Source: Microcaldota archaeon (GTDB lineage: Archaea; Micrarchaeota; Micrarchaeia; Micrarchaeales; CABMGC01). From it: DNA of 46,563 nt. A program made the translations under genes and the position numbers. A model generated the notes under the pieces. The model made no database searches and was not told the origin of the DNA. It saw only the letters and a list, made by a program, of their open reading frames with translations. Shown in pieces: positions 27,583 to 35,292 of this stretch (position 1 is the first letter of the stretch; the number at the start of each line of letters is the position of its first letter). Where the stretch lies: positions 1 through 46,563 of the forward strand of contig JAKAUU010000030.1 of the NCBI GenBank assembly GCA_021817505.1, in the 5' to 3' direction.

Positions 27583-28047
27583 TTAGGCTTTGGTCTTTTT
27601 CATATATGACTTGAATTCCTGCCGATATCTATTCATGGTAAATTGGGCTCCGGAATGCAATGGCTCTGGGAGCCTGTCCAGGGTAAATATGCCTATCTCG
27701 GTTGCCTTGGCCGGCTCCATTATTCTCACCTTTGCAGTATCCACTTTTACGAAGAAGGGTATTACCAGCCAGTGGGTATTCACGCCATTATGCAGTCTCA
27801 ATATGGAATGCGCGGGCAGCTGCTCCTGTATCTTTCCCTTAACTCCGTACTCCTCCTCGACCTCCCTTAGCACAGAGATCTCCGGCTGCTCTCCGAATTC
27901 CAGCTTGCCGGAGCCGAAATCCCACCTGCCTTTTTCGTCGCGGCAGGCGCTGCCCCTCTTATGCATCACAAAATTGCCTTTGCCGTCATTACAGTAGAAC
28001 GGGGTCGATATGCCTATAAAATCAATTCCAATCTCCATGCCAATCAT
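27583..28047 (-). CDS. Nudix hydrolase
   Basis: 154 residues. The Nudix box runs from Gly47 to Val69: GKLEFGE then seven residues then REVEEEYGV, containing all the metal-binding glutamates (G-x5-E-x7-R-E-x-x-E-E-x-G-x). The surrounding beta sheet is of typical family length. Nudix enzymes hydrolyse nucleoside diphosphates linked to another group, often as housekeeping of damaged or signalling nucleotides. The substrate cannot be told from sequence. ATGs at 28047 and 28038 are possible; a TTTAATAA element lies upstream. Stand-alone gene between the DUF4382 gene and the spacer with the candidate RNA. Confidence 0.9.
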   Translation of the reverse strand: MIGMEIGIDFIGISTPFYCNDGKGNFVMHKRGSACRDEKGRWDFGSGKLEFGEQPEISVLREVEEEYGVKGKIQEQLPAHSILRLHNGVNTHWLVIPFFVKVDTAKVRIMEPAKATEIGIFTLDRLPEPLHSGAQFTMNRYRQEFKSYMKKTKA

Positions 28048-28127
28048 ATCACATTTGGAGTTATTAAATTAGCATTTATCACACCATGCCTGCTTATAAT
28101 GCTACCTTGGACAGAACTTGGACAATA

Positions 28128-28140
28128 GGTTTAAATACCA
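28128..28140 (+). promoter_or_regulatory. TATA-like element in front of the candidate RNA
   Basis: GGTTTAAATACCA is nearly the same as GCTTTTAAATACCA at 28331-28344 ahead of the Gln/Met-rich gene. Both resemble archaeal TATA boxes with flanking BRE-like bases. The first would start transcription near 28160, where no credible reading frame begins. Confidence 0.5.
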
Positions 28141-28159
28141 GAAAAACTTATCATATAAC

Positions 28160-28251
28160 CAAGGCAAGAAATACGAACATTTACAGTAGTATGGGGTATC
28201 CGAGAGGATGGGAAGGGGAATCAACGCCTGCACGGATTCTTCGTGCAGGCT
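28160..28251 (+). ncRNA. Candidate structured RNA or remnant IS200/IS605-type right end
   Basis: This is the main content of a 328-base stretch without a convincing gene. Two structures form: ATCC-GAGA-GGAT at 28198-28209 with a GNRA-like loop, and a perfect nine-pair hairpin GCCTGCACG/CGTGCAGGC at 28226-28250 with a seven-base loop. The layout (GGGGAATCAACGCC, strong hairpin, then TTCAC) resembles the right end of IS200/IS605 elements, where the omega RNA of TnpB ends. The GAGA hairpin also slightly recalls 5S rRNA helix IV. No tnpB is present. Both ideas are unproven. Confidence 0.35.
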
Positions 28252-28375
28252 TCACAAAACAATTTCTAGGCTCAGCCATTCATATTAACATTTTATCCAG
28301 TAGTTTGATATGCATCGAAGCCCGACGTATGCTTTTAAATACCATGAAAGTCCTAATAGAATATGGGTTATTCTA

Positions 28376-29092
28376 ATGAACAAATACAAGATAAAAGCAA
28401 ACCAAACTGATAACAGCAAGAGTCCAAACATATTGAACGAGAGCGTTTCTGCTAAAAAAACAAACGATACTGCTGAGAAGCAGGCTGGTGCTCCTGGAGT
28501 CAGAGCTCAGGAATACGGGGAAGACAGGAATAATTTCAATAGGAGAGAACCTGAATATAGGCCAAGACGCGGCAAAATATGGCCTGCGGCACTTGCTGCA
28601 GGAGTAATTGCAGTAGGTGCGTATTACGCAGGATCGCATCATTCTTTTGAACACTTAGTCGGCAATGTCAGCCATGCAGAACAGCAGCTCCAGAAAAAGG
28701 TGCAACAGCCTCCAAAACAGGTTGAGGTAGTCAACCATTATATCACTAGAGTCGTGCATGTCTATACCGCAGTGCCTGCAAGGACTGTTCAGTCGCCGCA
28801 GCAGAGTGCGCAGAGCATGCAGTACAACCTGCAGAACCAGCAGCAGAATATGCAATACAACCTGCAGGAGCAACAGCTTGCCGCCCAGAAAAGAGCACAG
28901 CAGATGCAGTATCAGTACCAGATACAGCAGATGCACATGCAGGCACAGGCTCAGGCGCAGCAGATGGCCCTCCAGCAGCAGCAACAGCAGATGCAGTATC
29001 AGATACAGCAGGAGCAGATGGCTCAGCAGAGGATCCAGAACTGGAGCTATGCTGCACAGAACCTTGCAGGCGTCTATAACTATCTGAGATGA
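28376..29092 (+). CDS. Membrane-anchored Gln/Met-rich low-complexity protein
   Basis: About 238 residues. A polar N-terminal region of about 70 residues is followed by one hydrophobic segment (IWPAALAAGVIAVGAYYAG) and then an almost pure Gln/Met/Ala/Tyr stretch (blocks such as QQNMQYNLQEQQLAAQKR and QQMQYQYQIQQMHMQ) predicted to be coiled coil or disordered. The orientation cannot be decided. The ATG at 28376 is chosen because the longer frame from 28310 would begin upstream of the predicted transcription start (TATA-like element at 28331-28344). The repeats are CAG-rich, which creates long false antisense frames. Function unknown. Confidence 0.75.
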   Translation: MNKYKIKANQTDNSKSPNILNESVSAKKTNDTAEKQAGAPGVRAQEYGEDRNNFNRREPEYRPRRGKIWPAALAAGVIAVGAYYAGSHHSFEHLVGNVSHAEQQLQKKVQQPPKQVEVVNHYITRVVHVYTAVPARTVQSPQQSAQSMQYNLQNQQQNMQYNLQEQQLAAQKRAQQMQYQYQIQQMHMQAQAQAQQMALQQQQQQMQYQIQQEQMAQQRIQNWSYAAQNLAGVYNYLR

Positions 29093-29179
29093 AGGTAGCC
29101 TGGCGTTTAGCCTGCCTTTAGCATCTAAGTTGTAGCCGTTATCGCATAGACTGGTAGAAAGCCTGTGCCCCGGTGCTGT

Positions 29180-29216
29180 TGATTGACGAATGCATGTCAA
29201 TCATTATATACTAAAA
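29180..29216 (+). promoter_or_regulatory. dxr promoter with adjacent inverted repeat
   Basis: TGATTGAC at 29180-29187 and GTCAATCA at 29196-29203 form a perfect eight-pair inverted repeat with an eight-base spacer. It abuts a TATA-like ATTATATACTAAAA at 29203-29216, about 33 bases from the dxr ATG. The position just upstream of TATA suits an activator or repressor site. Confidence 0.4.
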
Positions 29217-29241
29217 TTTGTTGAGATTAGTTTGTGTTTGG

Positions 29242-30519
29242 ATGGATGAAAGAATACCCCTTGTCATACACGGTTCCACAGGATCGATAGGCACGCAGAC
29301 CCTTGATGTTGTAAAGAGACTTCAGGGAAAGCGTGATTTCCGAGTATACGGCCTTGCATGCAACGGCAACATAGAGCTTCTTGAAAAACAGATAATTGAA
29401 TTTAAGCCCGACGTTGCAGTGGTTGTAGACGAGAATAAAGCCGAACAGCTGAAGCAGAAGCTTGACGGCAGAAGCATAAGGACCGAGGTGTTGGCTGGGG
29501 AGAAGGAAGCGATAAACCTATGCGATAGCATAAGCAACGGATATGTTGTGATAGCTACGGCGGGATTTGCAGGCCTGGCACCTACACTTGCAGCTATAGA
29601 AGCGGGAAATACGGTCCCGATAGCGAATAAGGAAGCCTTCCTTACGGCAGGCAGACTGATAACAGATTCTGCAAAGAAGCATAATGTAGAGATACTCCCT
29701 ATCGACAGCGAACCGAACGCGATATGGCAGACCTTGGAACCTGAGATATACCCAGATTCAGAAGCAAGGCATAGCGCAGTATGGCATATGCAGAGAGGCG
29801 CAAAGCACAATGTAGACAGTTTCATACTGACATGCTCAGGAGGGCCTTTCCGCGAATGGGACTCCGAAGCCCTGAAGAAAGCCACACTGCAGCAGGCGCT
29901 CAGGCATCCCAACTGGGATATGGGCAAACTGATAACGATACGCTCTGCTACCCTTATGAATAAAGGCATGGAGGTAATAGAGATTGCGTCCATATTCGGA
30001 GTTCCTGTCGACAAGGTGAAGATAGTGGTGCATCCGCAGAGCATAATCCATTCAGGCGTCGAGTTCATTGACGGGAGCCAGAAGGTTCAGCAGGGCCCGC
30101 ATGACATGAGATATCCGATAGCTTACTCGTTGACATTTCCGGATAGGATAGATACAGGGCTTAAGCGTCTCGAACTGGCATCGGTAGGCAGGTTTGATTT
30201 TGAGGAGCCGGATATGGAGCGCTTCCCAAGCATAGGATTGGCATACAGGGCAGGCAGGCTTGGCGGCACGGCACCTGCAGTGCTTAATGGAGCGGATGAG
30301 ACTGCTGTAGAGCTATTCTCAGAAGGCAGGATAGGCTTCACCCAGATGCCTGAGCTGATAAGGAGCGCCCTCGACGCCCACGTAGTAAAGCAGAACCCTA
30401 CGCTTGCAGAGATAATAACTGCCGATAGCTGGGCGAGGGATTATGTGAGAAAGGAATTCAATGAGAGTGTTTCAGCAAAGACCAAAGATACCAATGCAGG
30501 CAGAAAGCTGCGCAGATAG
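29242..30519 (+). CDS. dxr: 1-deoxy-D-xylulose 5-phosphate reductoisomerase
   Basis: About 425 residues. The enzyme converts DXP to 2-C-methyl-D-erythritol 4-phosphate with NADPH, the first committed step of the MEP isoprenoid pathway. Evidence: the NADPH loop HGSTGSIGTQTLDVV at the N-terminus, ANKEAFLTAG, the metal/substrate motif DSEPNA (Asp155, Glu157), SGGPFRE, ALRHPNWDMG, NKGMEVIE (Asn240, Lys241, Glu244), VVHPQSIIHS and a C-terminal helical domain. Two usually conserved positions differ: His in DSEHNA is Pro158, and Asp in T-x-D-SAT is Arg234. The ATG at 29242 is preferred over TTG 29218. Followed on the same strand by ispH and ispG. Confidence 0.92.
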   Translation: MDERIPLVIHGSTGSIGTQTLDVVKRLQGKRDFRVYGLACNGNIELLEKQIIEFKPDVAVVVDENKAEQLKQKLDGRSIRTEVLAGEKEAINLCDSISNGYVVIATAGFAGLAPTLAAIEAGNTVPIANKEAFLTAGRLITDSAKKHNVEILPIDSEPNAIWQTLEPEIYPDSEARHSAVWHMQRGAKHNVDSFILTCSGGPFREWDSEALKKATLQQALRHPNWDMGKLITIRSATLMNKGMEVIEIASIFGVPVDKVKIVVHPQSIIHSGVEFIDGSQKVQQGPHDMRYPIAYSLTFPDRIDTGLKRLELASVGRFDFEEPDMERFPSIGLAYRAGRLGGTAPAVLNGADETAVELFSEGRIGFTQMPELIRSALDAHVVKQNPTLAEIITADSWARDYVRKEFNESVSAKTKDTNAGRKLRR

Positions 30520-30574
30520 GCCATGCAGTATCGGGAAACAGCACATATTTCGTCATGTGCCACTGTTGGCATGC

Positions 30575-30663
30575 ACTTATAAATAGTTAACATAGATAGA
30601 TTTATTCAGAACAGTTTATGCCCCTGCGGATGCTGCAGGGAGTGGCGTTATCAAGGTATTATT
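30575..30663 (+). promoter_or_regulatory. ispH promoter and short 5' leader with a hairpin
   Basis: A TATA-like ACTTATAAATAGTT at 30575-30588 would start transcription near 30610, giving a leader of about 50 bases. CCCTGC at 30622-30627 pairs with GCAGGG at 30635-30640 around a seven-base loop. GGTATTATTATG marks the ribosome-binding region before the ATG at 30664. So ispH-ispG may be transcribed separately from dxr. Confidence 0.4.
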
Positions 30664-31611
30664 ATGAGCGTTGAGAGAGTGCTTCTTATAGAGCCAAGAG
30701 GATTCTGCGCAGGAGTGCAGCGTGCCGTCGATACTGTAGAAGAGGCTTTGGAGAATTTCGGTGCACCGATATATGTCAAGCATGAGATAGTGCACAACAA
30801 GACGGTTTGCGATGACCTGCGTGCAAAAGGTGCGATATTCATTGAGGAGATATCCGAAGTGCCTGAGGGAAGCATCTGCATCTTCTCAGCACATGGAATA
30901 GCTCCGCAGATAAGGGAGCAGGCCAGGGCCAGAAAGCTCTCTACGATAGATGCGACATGCCCGCTGGTTTCAAAGATACACATAGAGGTAGGCAGGTTCG
31001 CCAGGGAGGGCCTTGAGATAATATACATAGGGCACAGGAATCATCCTGAGGCGATAGGGGTCATGGGAATACGCCCGGACATAACCCAGATAGTCGAGAC
31101 TCCGGAAGAGGTCGGGAGCATCAATGTAAAGGATCCTTCCAAGCTTTCATATCTTACGCAGACGACGCTCTCTGTTGACGAGTGCCAGGGAGTCATAGAT
31201 GCACTTAAGAAGAGGTTCCCGCAGATGCGCGCCCCTCCTTCCTCGGACATATGCTATGCAACGACAAACAGGCAGGGTGCCGTTAAGAAAGCGGTTGAAC
31301 AGTGCGATGTGGTTATAGTTATAGGGAGCAGGAATTCTTCAAATTCAAACAGATTGGTGGATACGGCAAAACAGCTCGGAGTGGATGCGTATCTTATAGA
31401 CAGTGTAAGTGAGCTTAAGGAGGAGTGGGTCAAGGGCAAGAAGACATTGGGGATATCTGCAGGGGCGAGTGCTCCTGAATACCTTGTCCAGGAGCTTGCG
31501 CAGCACTTCAAGGAAAAGGGTGCTGTTGTCGAGAGCATGGAAGCCATAAAGGAGAATATGAAATTCACAATGCCTTATGAACTCAACAGACCTCTTTCAA
31601 GGAGTGCATGA
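30664..31611 (+). CDS. ispH: 4-hydroxy-3-methylbut-2-enyl diphosphate reductase (LytB)
   Basis: 315 residues, normal length. The last enzyme of the MEP pathway reduces HMBPP to IPP and DMAPP using a [4Fe-4S] cluster. All three cluster cysteines are present at Cys15 (PRGFCAGVQRAV), Cys99 (DATCPLVSKIH) and Cys197 (SDICYATTNRQ), close to the numbering in E. coli (12, 96, 197). Other hallmarks: KHEIVHNKTV, FSAHGIAP, GHRNHPEAIGVMG, TQTTLS and SRNSSNSNRL. The stop is four bases before the likely ispG start, so the two form an operon. It is bacterial in pathway affinity although the flanking genome is archaeal. Confidence 0.95.
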   Translation: MSVERVLLIEPRGFCAGVQRAVDTVEEALENFGAPIYVKHEIVHNKTVCDDLRAKGAIFIEEISEVPEGSICIFSAHGIAPQIREQARARKLSTIDATCPLVSKIHIEVGRFAREGLEIIYIGHRNHPEAIGVMGIRPDITQIVETPEEVGSINVKDPSKLSYLTQTTLSVDECQGVIDALKKRFPQMRAPPSSDICYATTNRQGAVKKAVEQCDVVIVIGSRNSSNSNRLVDTAKQLGVDAYLIDSVSELKEEWVKGKKTLGISAGASAPEYLVQELAQHFKEKGAVVESMEAIKENMKFTMPYELNRPLSRSA

Positions 31612-31615
31612 GAAT

Positions 31616-32869
31616 ATGGCAACAATAAGCATGGGAAAGGAGAGCGAGTGGGTACCTAGGAAGAAGACCCTTCAGGTAAGGGTAAGGAACATGCATATAG
31701 GCTCGGAGCATCCTGTAGCTGTTCAGAGCATGACCAATACCGACACCGGAGATGTCAATGCAACTGTAGCGCAGATAATAGAGTTACATAAGGCAGGCTC
31801 TGAACTCGTAAGATTCACTGTGCAGAACCTAAGGATGGCCCGCGCCGTTGCTGATATCAGAAAGACGCTTGACGACCTTGGATATGACGTGCCGCTTGTC
31901 GGAGACTTCCATTACAACGGGCATCAGCTTCTTAGGGAGGTGCCTTCATGCGCAGATGCTCTGGACAAGTACAGGATCAATCCGGGGAATGTGGGCTTCG
32001 GGGAGAAGCATGATGATAATTTCAAGTCCATACTCGAAGTGGCAAAGGATCATGACAAACCGGTAAGGATAGGCGTGAATTGGGGTTCTCTTGATCAGTC
32101 GGTACTGACCAAGATGATGGATGATAACAAGAGTTCTAAGAATCCTATGAGTGCAGATGATATCATGGTCTCTGCAGTCGTCGAGAGCGCCGTACAGTCT
32201 GTAAACAAGGCCATAGAATACGGGGTGGAGCCGAACAAGATAATAGTCAGCACAAAGATATCGGAGGTGTCAAAGATGGTGAAGGCATACCAGATGCTCT
32301 CCGAGAGGATAGAGCAGCCGCTGCACCTGGGCCTTACCGAGGCAGGGATAGGGAGCAAGGGCGTCGCAGCATCTTCGGCAGCACTCTCCCTCCTTCTTAC
32401 AAAGGGAATAGGCGATACCATACGCGTATCGTTGACGCCTACCCCGGGATCAAGCAGGGCTGAAGAGGTAAAGGTCTGCAGGCAGATACTGCAGGCACTG
32501 GACATAAGGCACTTTGTTCCTCTGGTCACCAGCTGCCCTGGCTGCGGAAGAACTACATCTACGACCTTCCAGGAGATGGCGGAGGACCTTAGCAGTTACC
32601 TTCAGGAGCGCATGCCTGAATGGAAGGGTGCGGGCTATGCTGGAGTGGAAGAGATGAAGGTTGCGGTTATGGGATGCGTGGTAAACGGCCCTGGAGAATC
32701 CAAGATGGCCCAGATAGGCATATCGCTTCCCGGAAGCGGGGAGAATCCGTCATGCCTGATATACGAGGATGGGAAGCAGGTGGCAGCGGTAAAGGCGGAT
32801 GTCGCGCGTGCGGAGTTCAAGAAGCATCTTGAGAACTACGTGACTACGCATTATTCAAAGAAGAAGTGA
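31616..32869 (+). CDS. ispG: 4-hydroxy-3-methylbut-2-en-1-yl diphosphate synthase (GcpE)
   Basis: About 417 residues. This MEP enzyme converts MEcPP to HMBPP with a [4Fe-4S] cluster. The TIM-barrel half has VAVQSMTNTDTGDVNAT, VGDFHYNG, RINPGNVG and HLGLTEAG; the cluster-binding half has SCPGCGRTT and MGCVVNGPGES, giving three cysteines plus Glu. It is the compact bacterial type without the plant/Chlamydia insertion. The frame is open to 31577, inside ispH, but the ATG at 31616 begins just after the ispH stop and is preferred. Converges with the dehydrogenase gene 15 bases downstream. Confidence 0.95.
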   Translation: MATISMGKESEWVPRKKTLQVRVRNMHIGSEHPVAVQSMTNTDTGDVNATVAQIIELHKAGSELVRFTVQNLRMARAVADIRKTLDDLGYDVPLVGDFHYNGHQLLREVPSCADALDKYRINPGNVGFGEKHDDNFKSILEVAKDHDKPVRIGVNWGSLDQSVLTKMMDDNKSSKNPMSADDIMVSAVVESAVQSVNKAIEYGVEPNKIIVSTKISEVSKMVKAYQMLSERIEQPLHLGLTEAGIGSKGVAASSAALSLLLTKGIGDTIRVSLTPTPGSSRAEEVKVCRQILQALDIRHFVPLVTSCPGCGRTTSTTFQEMAEDLSSYLQERMPEWKGAGYAGVEEMKVAVMGCVVNGPGESKMAQIGISLPGSGENPSCLIYEDGKQVAAVKADVARAEFKKHLENYVTTHYSKKK

Positions 32870-32884
32870 GCACGCAGGCAGTGG

Positions 32885-33820
32885 TCAGTGACCCGTAAGG
32901 ATCTTCTTGGCGCTCGAGTATACTCTTAGTGTACCGTCACGCATTGAGGGATAGCCCTGCAGAACCTGCATCGTAAGATCCATTCTGGCCCCTGACTTCT
33001 CTGCGTTTTCGACGAAAGAGCTTACCATCTTTGAGACGCTCGCCTTTTTAGCATCATTTTCGAAGTCCCCTTTCCTATGGGCTTCGGCTATTGCCTTCAT
33101 TATCCCAGCATTTATAGGAGGTGCAACGCTAAGAAGCCTCAACGATTCCGCAACATCGAATTTTGCAGGATCTACATTTGATGCAAGAACCGAAACTGCT
33201 TCGGAATACATGGGGAATATCGAATAGAAGATAGTGTTATGGACTGCCTTGAGCATGTGGCCGCTTCCGCTGCTGCCCACGTATCCGTAACTGCCGTTCC
33301 CTGAAACTGCCTTGAGCAAAGGTTCAGCCTTTTCGAAAGCTGTTCTCTCTCCTCCAACCATTATCGATACTCCGGTTAAGAGATCGGAAGGCCCTCCCGC
33401 TATCCCAGCATCAAGATACGCTATCCCTTTTGCAGAGAGCATTTTTGAGTTGGCTATAGAGTCATTATAGTCTGAATTGGATCCGTCTATCACTATGCTT
33501 CCTTCGTGAAGATTTGCTGCGAGCGCCTCGGCCATCTGGTTTGTAGGCTCCCCACCTGGTATCATCATCCATATTATATGGCTATCCCCTGAACTTTGCA
33601 CTTTTTCAGCAAAATCCTGGAGGTTTTTTGTGGTGTATACATTTGACCATTCAGCCGGGACATCGTTGTCTGAGAAGGAGGCGCGCCTGCTATCGCTCCT
33701 GTCATATGCGATAATAGAATAGCCGTTCTTTAGAAGAACCTCAGCGATGTTGCTGCCCATGCTGCCAAGTCCTATGATGCCGACGTTCAGCTTTTGCTCT
33801 GCAGTTTTTTGCTCTGACAT
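32885..33820 (-). CDS. 6-phosphogluconate/beta-hydroxyacid dehydrogenase family protein
   Basis: About 311 residues. The N-terminal NAD(P) fold has VGIIGLGSMGSNIAEVLL, then MMIPGGEPTNQ, VIDGSNSDYNDS and GIAGGPSDLLTGVSIMVGGE, as in the short Gnd (YqeC/GntZ) type. Active-site Lys and Asn are in HMLKAVHNTIFYS. The catalytic Glu of true 6PGDH (in KMVHNGIEYG) is replaced by Phe, so true 6-phosphogluconate decarboxylation is uncertain; a related beta-hydroxyacid may be the substrate. The ATG at 33820 has GGTAACC ahead. The gene sits downstream of, and convergent to, ispG. Confidence 0.8.
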   Translation of the reverse strand: MSEQKTAEQKLNVGIIGLGSMGSNIAEVLLKNGYSIIAYDRSDSRRASFSDNDVPAEWSNVYTTKNLQDFAEKVQSSGDSHIIWMMIPGGEPTNQMAEALAANLHEGSIVIDGSNSDYNDSIANSKMLSAKGIAYLDAGIAGGPSDLLTGVSIMVGGERTAFEKAEPLLKAVSGNGSYGYVGSSGSGHMLKAVHNTIFYSIFPMYSEAVSVLASNVDPAKFDVAESLRLLSVAPPINAGIMKAIAEAHRKGDFENDAKKASVSKMVSSFVENAEKSGARMDLTMQVLQGYPSMRDGTLRVYSSAKKILTGH

Positions 33821-33863
33821 GGTTACCAATACTATAGACAGATTATATGCCGCATCTGCTCTT

Positions 33864-35030
33864 TCACTCGCGCCTTATATCTGCAAGGTAATGCTCCGTA
33901 TCTATCATGGTCACGGTAAACCTGCGCTCCCTTGCAGCCTGATTGTCATCGAAATCAAAGGCCATTATCCTGCGTCCATCGATGTCAAGAACGCCGTCCT
34001 TGATAGGGACTATGCAGTCACTGCCCATAAGCAGGCTCTGCACATGGCTGTGCCCGTTTCCATCCTTGACATTCAGATGGTGCTGGTAAGGAACCTTTAG
34101 GTCAGGACTAAGGTCGTTAGGTGCAACCTCGTCGAGCAGCTTTATCATGCCGCTTACGTTTTCCGGTTTCATCAGGGCAGCGCCTATAGTCGTATGCATG
34201 CCGAATACGATTACGATTCCATTCTGAACTCCAAGCTTTCTCGCAGCTTCGGAAACGTCATCGGTTATGTCCTTTGCAGATACTGGCGACCTGTCCTCCT
34301 CCCTTATCCTTTCCCTTATCTCTACATGATTTGTTGATTTGAATACGGAGACGTCGAACCTCATCGGATCCTCGGGATGATAGGCAGCGTATGGATCGAG
34401 ATAGGCAAGCCTCTGCCACGTTCCTACATTCATTATCCTACCATCGAATGGTATGACCTTCGTGCGGTTTCTTGCAAGTATTCCTTTTGGATCTAGATTA
34501 TTAAGTATTATCCTCCTTACGTCGTCCATATGGCCCGATTCCGGCTCCATGAACGCAAGACCGGTATCTGCAGAACGCGCGGTGACCATCGCGATCCCTG
34601 AGCGAAGAGGCTGCTCCTCGCTCTTTATGACCCCGTCAGGTATCCTGTGTACGTCGGATATGATTGGGCTTATTATGGCTTCCATCGAGCGCAATTCTTC
34701 CATAGGGACCCCGTACTTCCTCATCAGCTCCTGTGTCTTAAGAGACGGGACGGCATGCCATATGGGCCTCTGCTGTTCAACTACTACAGAATAAACTGGA
34801 TGGACGGTATTGCTTATGCTCTTGATACCTTCCTGTTCCCTTCCTTGCAACGTATGCAACATGCCAACCAAGTCATTTCCCTCAGAGTGCTCGCCGTTGC
34901 TTTTAGCCTTACCATTCCCATTCCTATGAGCTTCAAGGATAGCCTCGTGCGGAGACCGCGAAAAGAGTGTTTCAAAGTTTACTGCCTTTTCTCTCCCGCT
35001 TTTCGGGTTCGCTTTGAATTGATCTGCCAT
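33864..35030 (-). CDS. Protein with two YjbQ (UPF0047)-type domains, the first degenerate
   Basis: About 388 residues. The C-terminal 140 residues match YjbQ: IVIVFGMHTTIGAALMKPEN (the HTT motif), YQHHLNVKDGNGHSHVQSLL (the H then N-G-H-x-H region), GSDCIVPIKDGVL and FDFDDNQAARERRFTVTM. A central segment shows a weaker copy: GIAMVTARSADTGLAFMEPE then GRIMNVGTWQRLAYLDP, with no HTT His. YjbQ proteins can complement thiamine-phosphate synthesis, but their main role is unclear. The start is 35030, after a palindromic TATA-like GTATTTTAAATAC at 35063-35075; the open frame extends to 35123. The N-terminal 80 residues are polar and disordered-looking. Confidence 0.75.
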   Translation of the reverse strand: MADQFKANPKSGREKAVNFETLFSRSPHEAILEAHRNGNGKAKSNGEHSEGNDLVGMLHTLQGREQEGIKSISNTVHPVYSVVVEQQRPIWHAVPSLKTQELMRKYGVPMEELRSMEAIISPIISDVHRIPDGVIKSEEQPLRSGIAMVTARSADTGLAFMEPESGHMDDVRRIILNNLDPKGILARNRTKVIPFDGRIMNVGTWQRLAYLDPYAAYHPEDPMRFDVSVFKSTNHVEIRERIREEDRSPVSAKDITDDVSEAARKLGVQNGIVIVFGMHTTIGAALMKPENVSGMIKLLDEVAPNDLSPDLKVPYQHHLNVKDGNGHSHVQSLLMGSDCIVPIKDGVLDIDGRRIMAFDFDDNQAARERRFTVTMIDTEHYLADIRRE

Positions 35031-35292
35031 CTTATCAACAAGGTATAAACATGCATTAGTTGGTATTTTAAATACATTAGTGTGTTCGCCCTTTGCCGAA
35101 ATGGTGATCGTCAGAAGCTTCATGGCTGTGCTTTCCAGGCATATGGGAGTAAGGCCTTCTTCCTCGACAAGCTATCCTGTTTTGTAGTTGTTCGTCGCAC
35201 CATGCAAATACTTTTATAAATTAGAAACTGCTTAAGTTATTCTCGTCTTTATTGAATGCTGTTTTGTTTTTATTACCGATATTGAAATTCAA

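Noticed and set aside
28160-28250. Possible 5S rRNA (GAGA-loop stem and GGGAAG resemble helix IV)
   Set aside because: The 5' half of a 5S rRNA, with its CCGAAC-type loop B/C and closing helix I, is absent on both sides.
28086-28376. A 96-codon plus-strand frame across the spacer
   Set aside because: It starts upstream of the predicted RNA promoter, runs through the strong hairpin and has no recognisable motif or ribosome-binding site.
28655-29200. A 181-codon Leu-rich minus-strand frame
   Set aside because: It is the antisense of the CAG-repeat-like Gln-rich gene, which naturally gives Leu/Cys-rich open frames.
29322-30068. A 248-codon minus-strand frame
   Set aside because: It is fully antisense to dxr and has no recognisable motif.
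33820-35123. Longer starts for the dehydrogenase (33829) and YjbQ protein (35123)
   Set aside because: The first would use TTG inside the ribosome-binding region; the second would begin upstream of the best TATA element.
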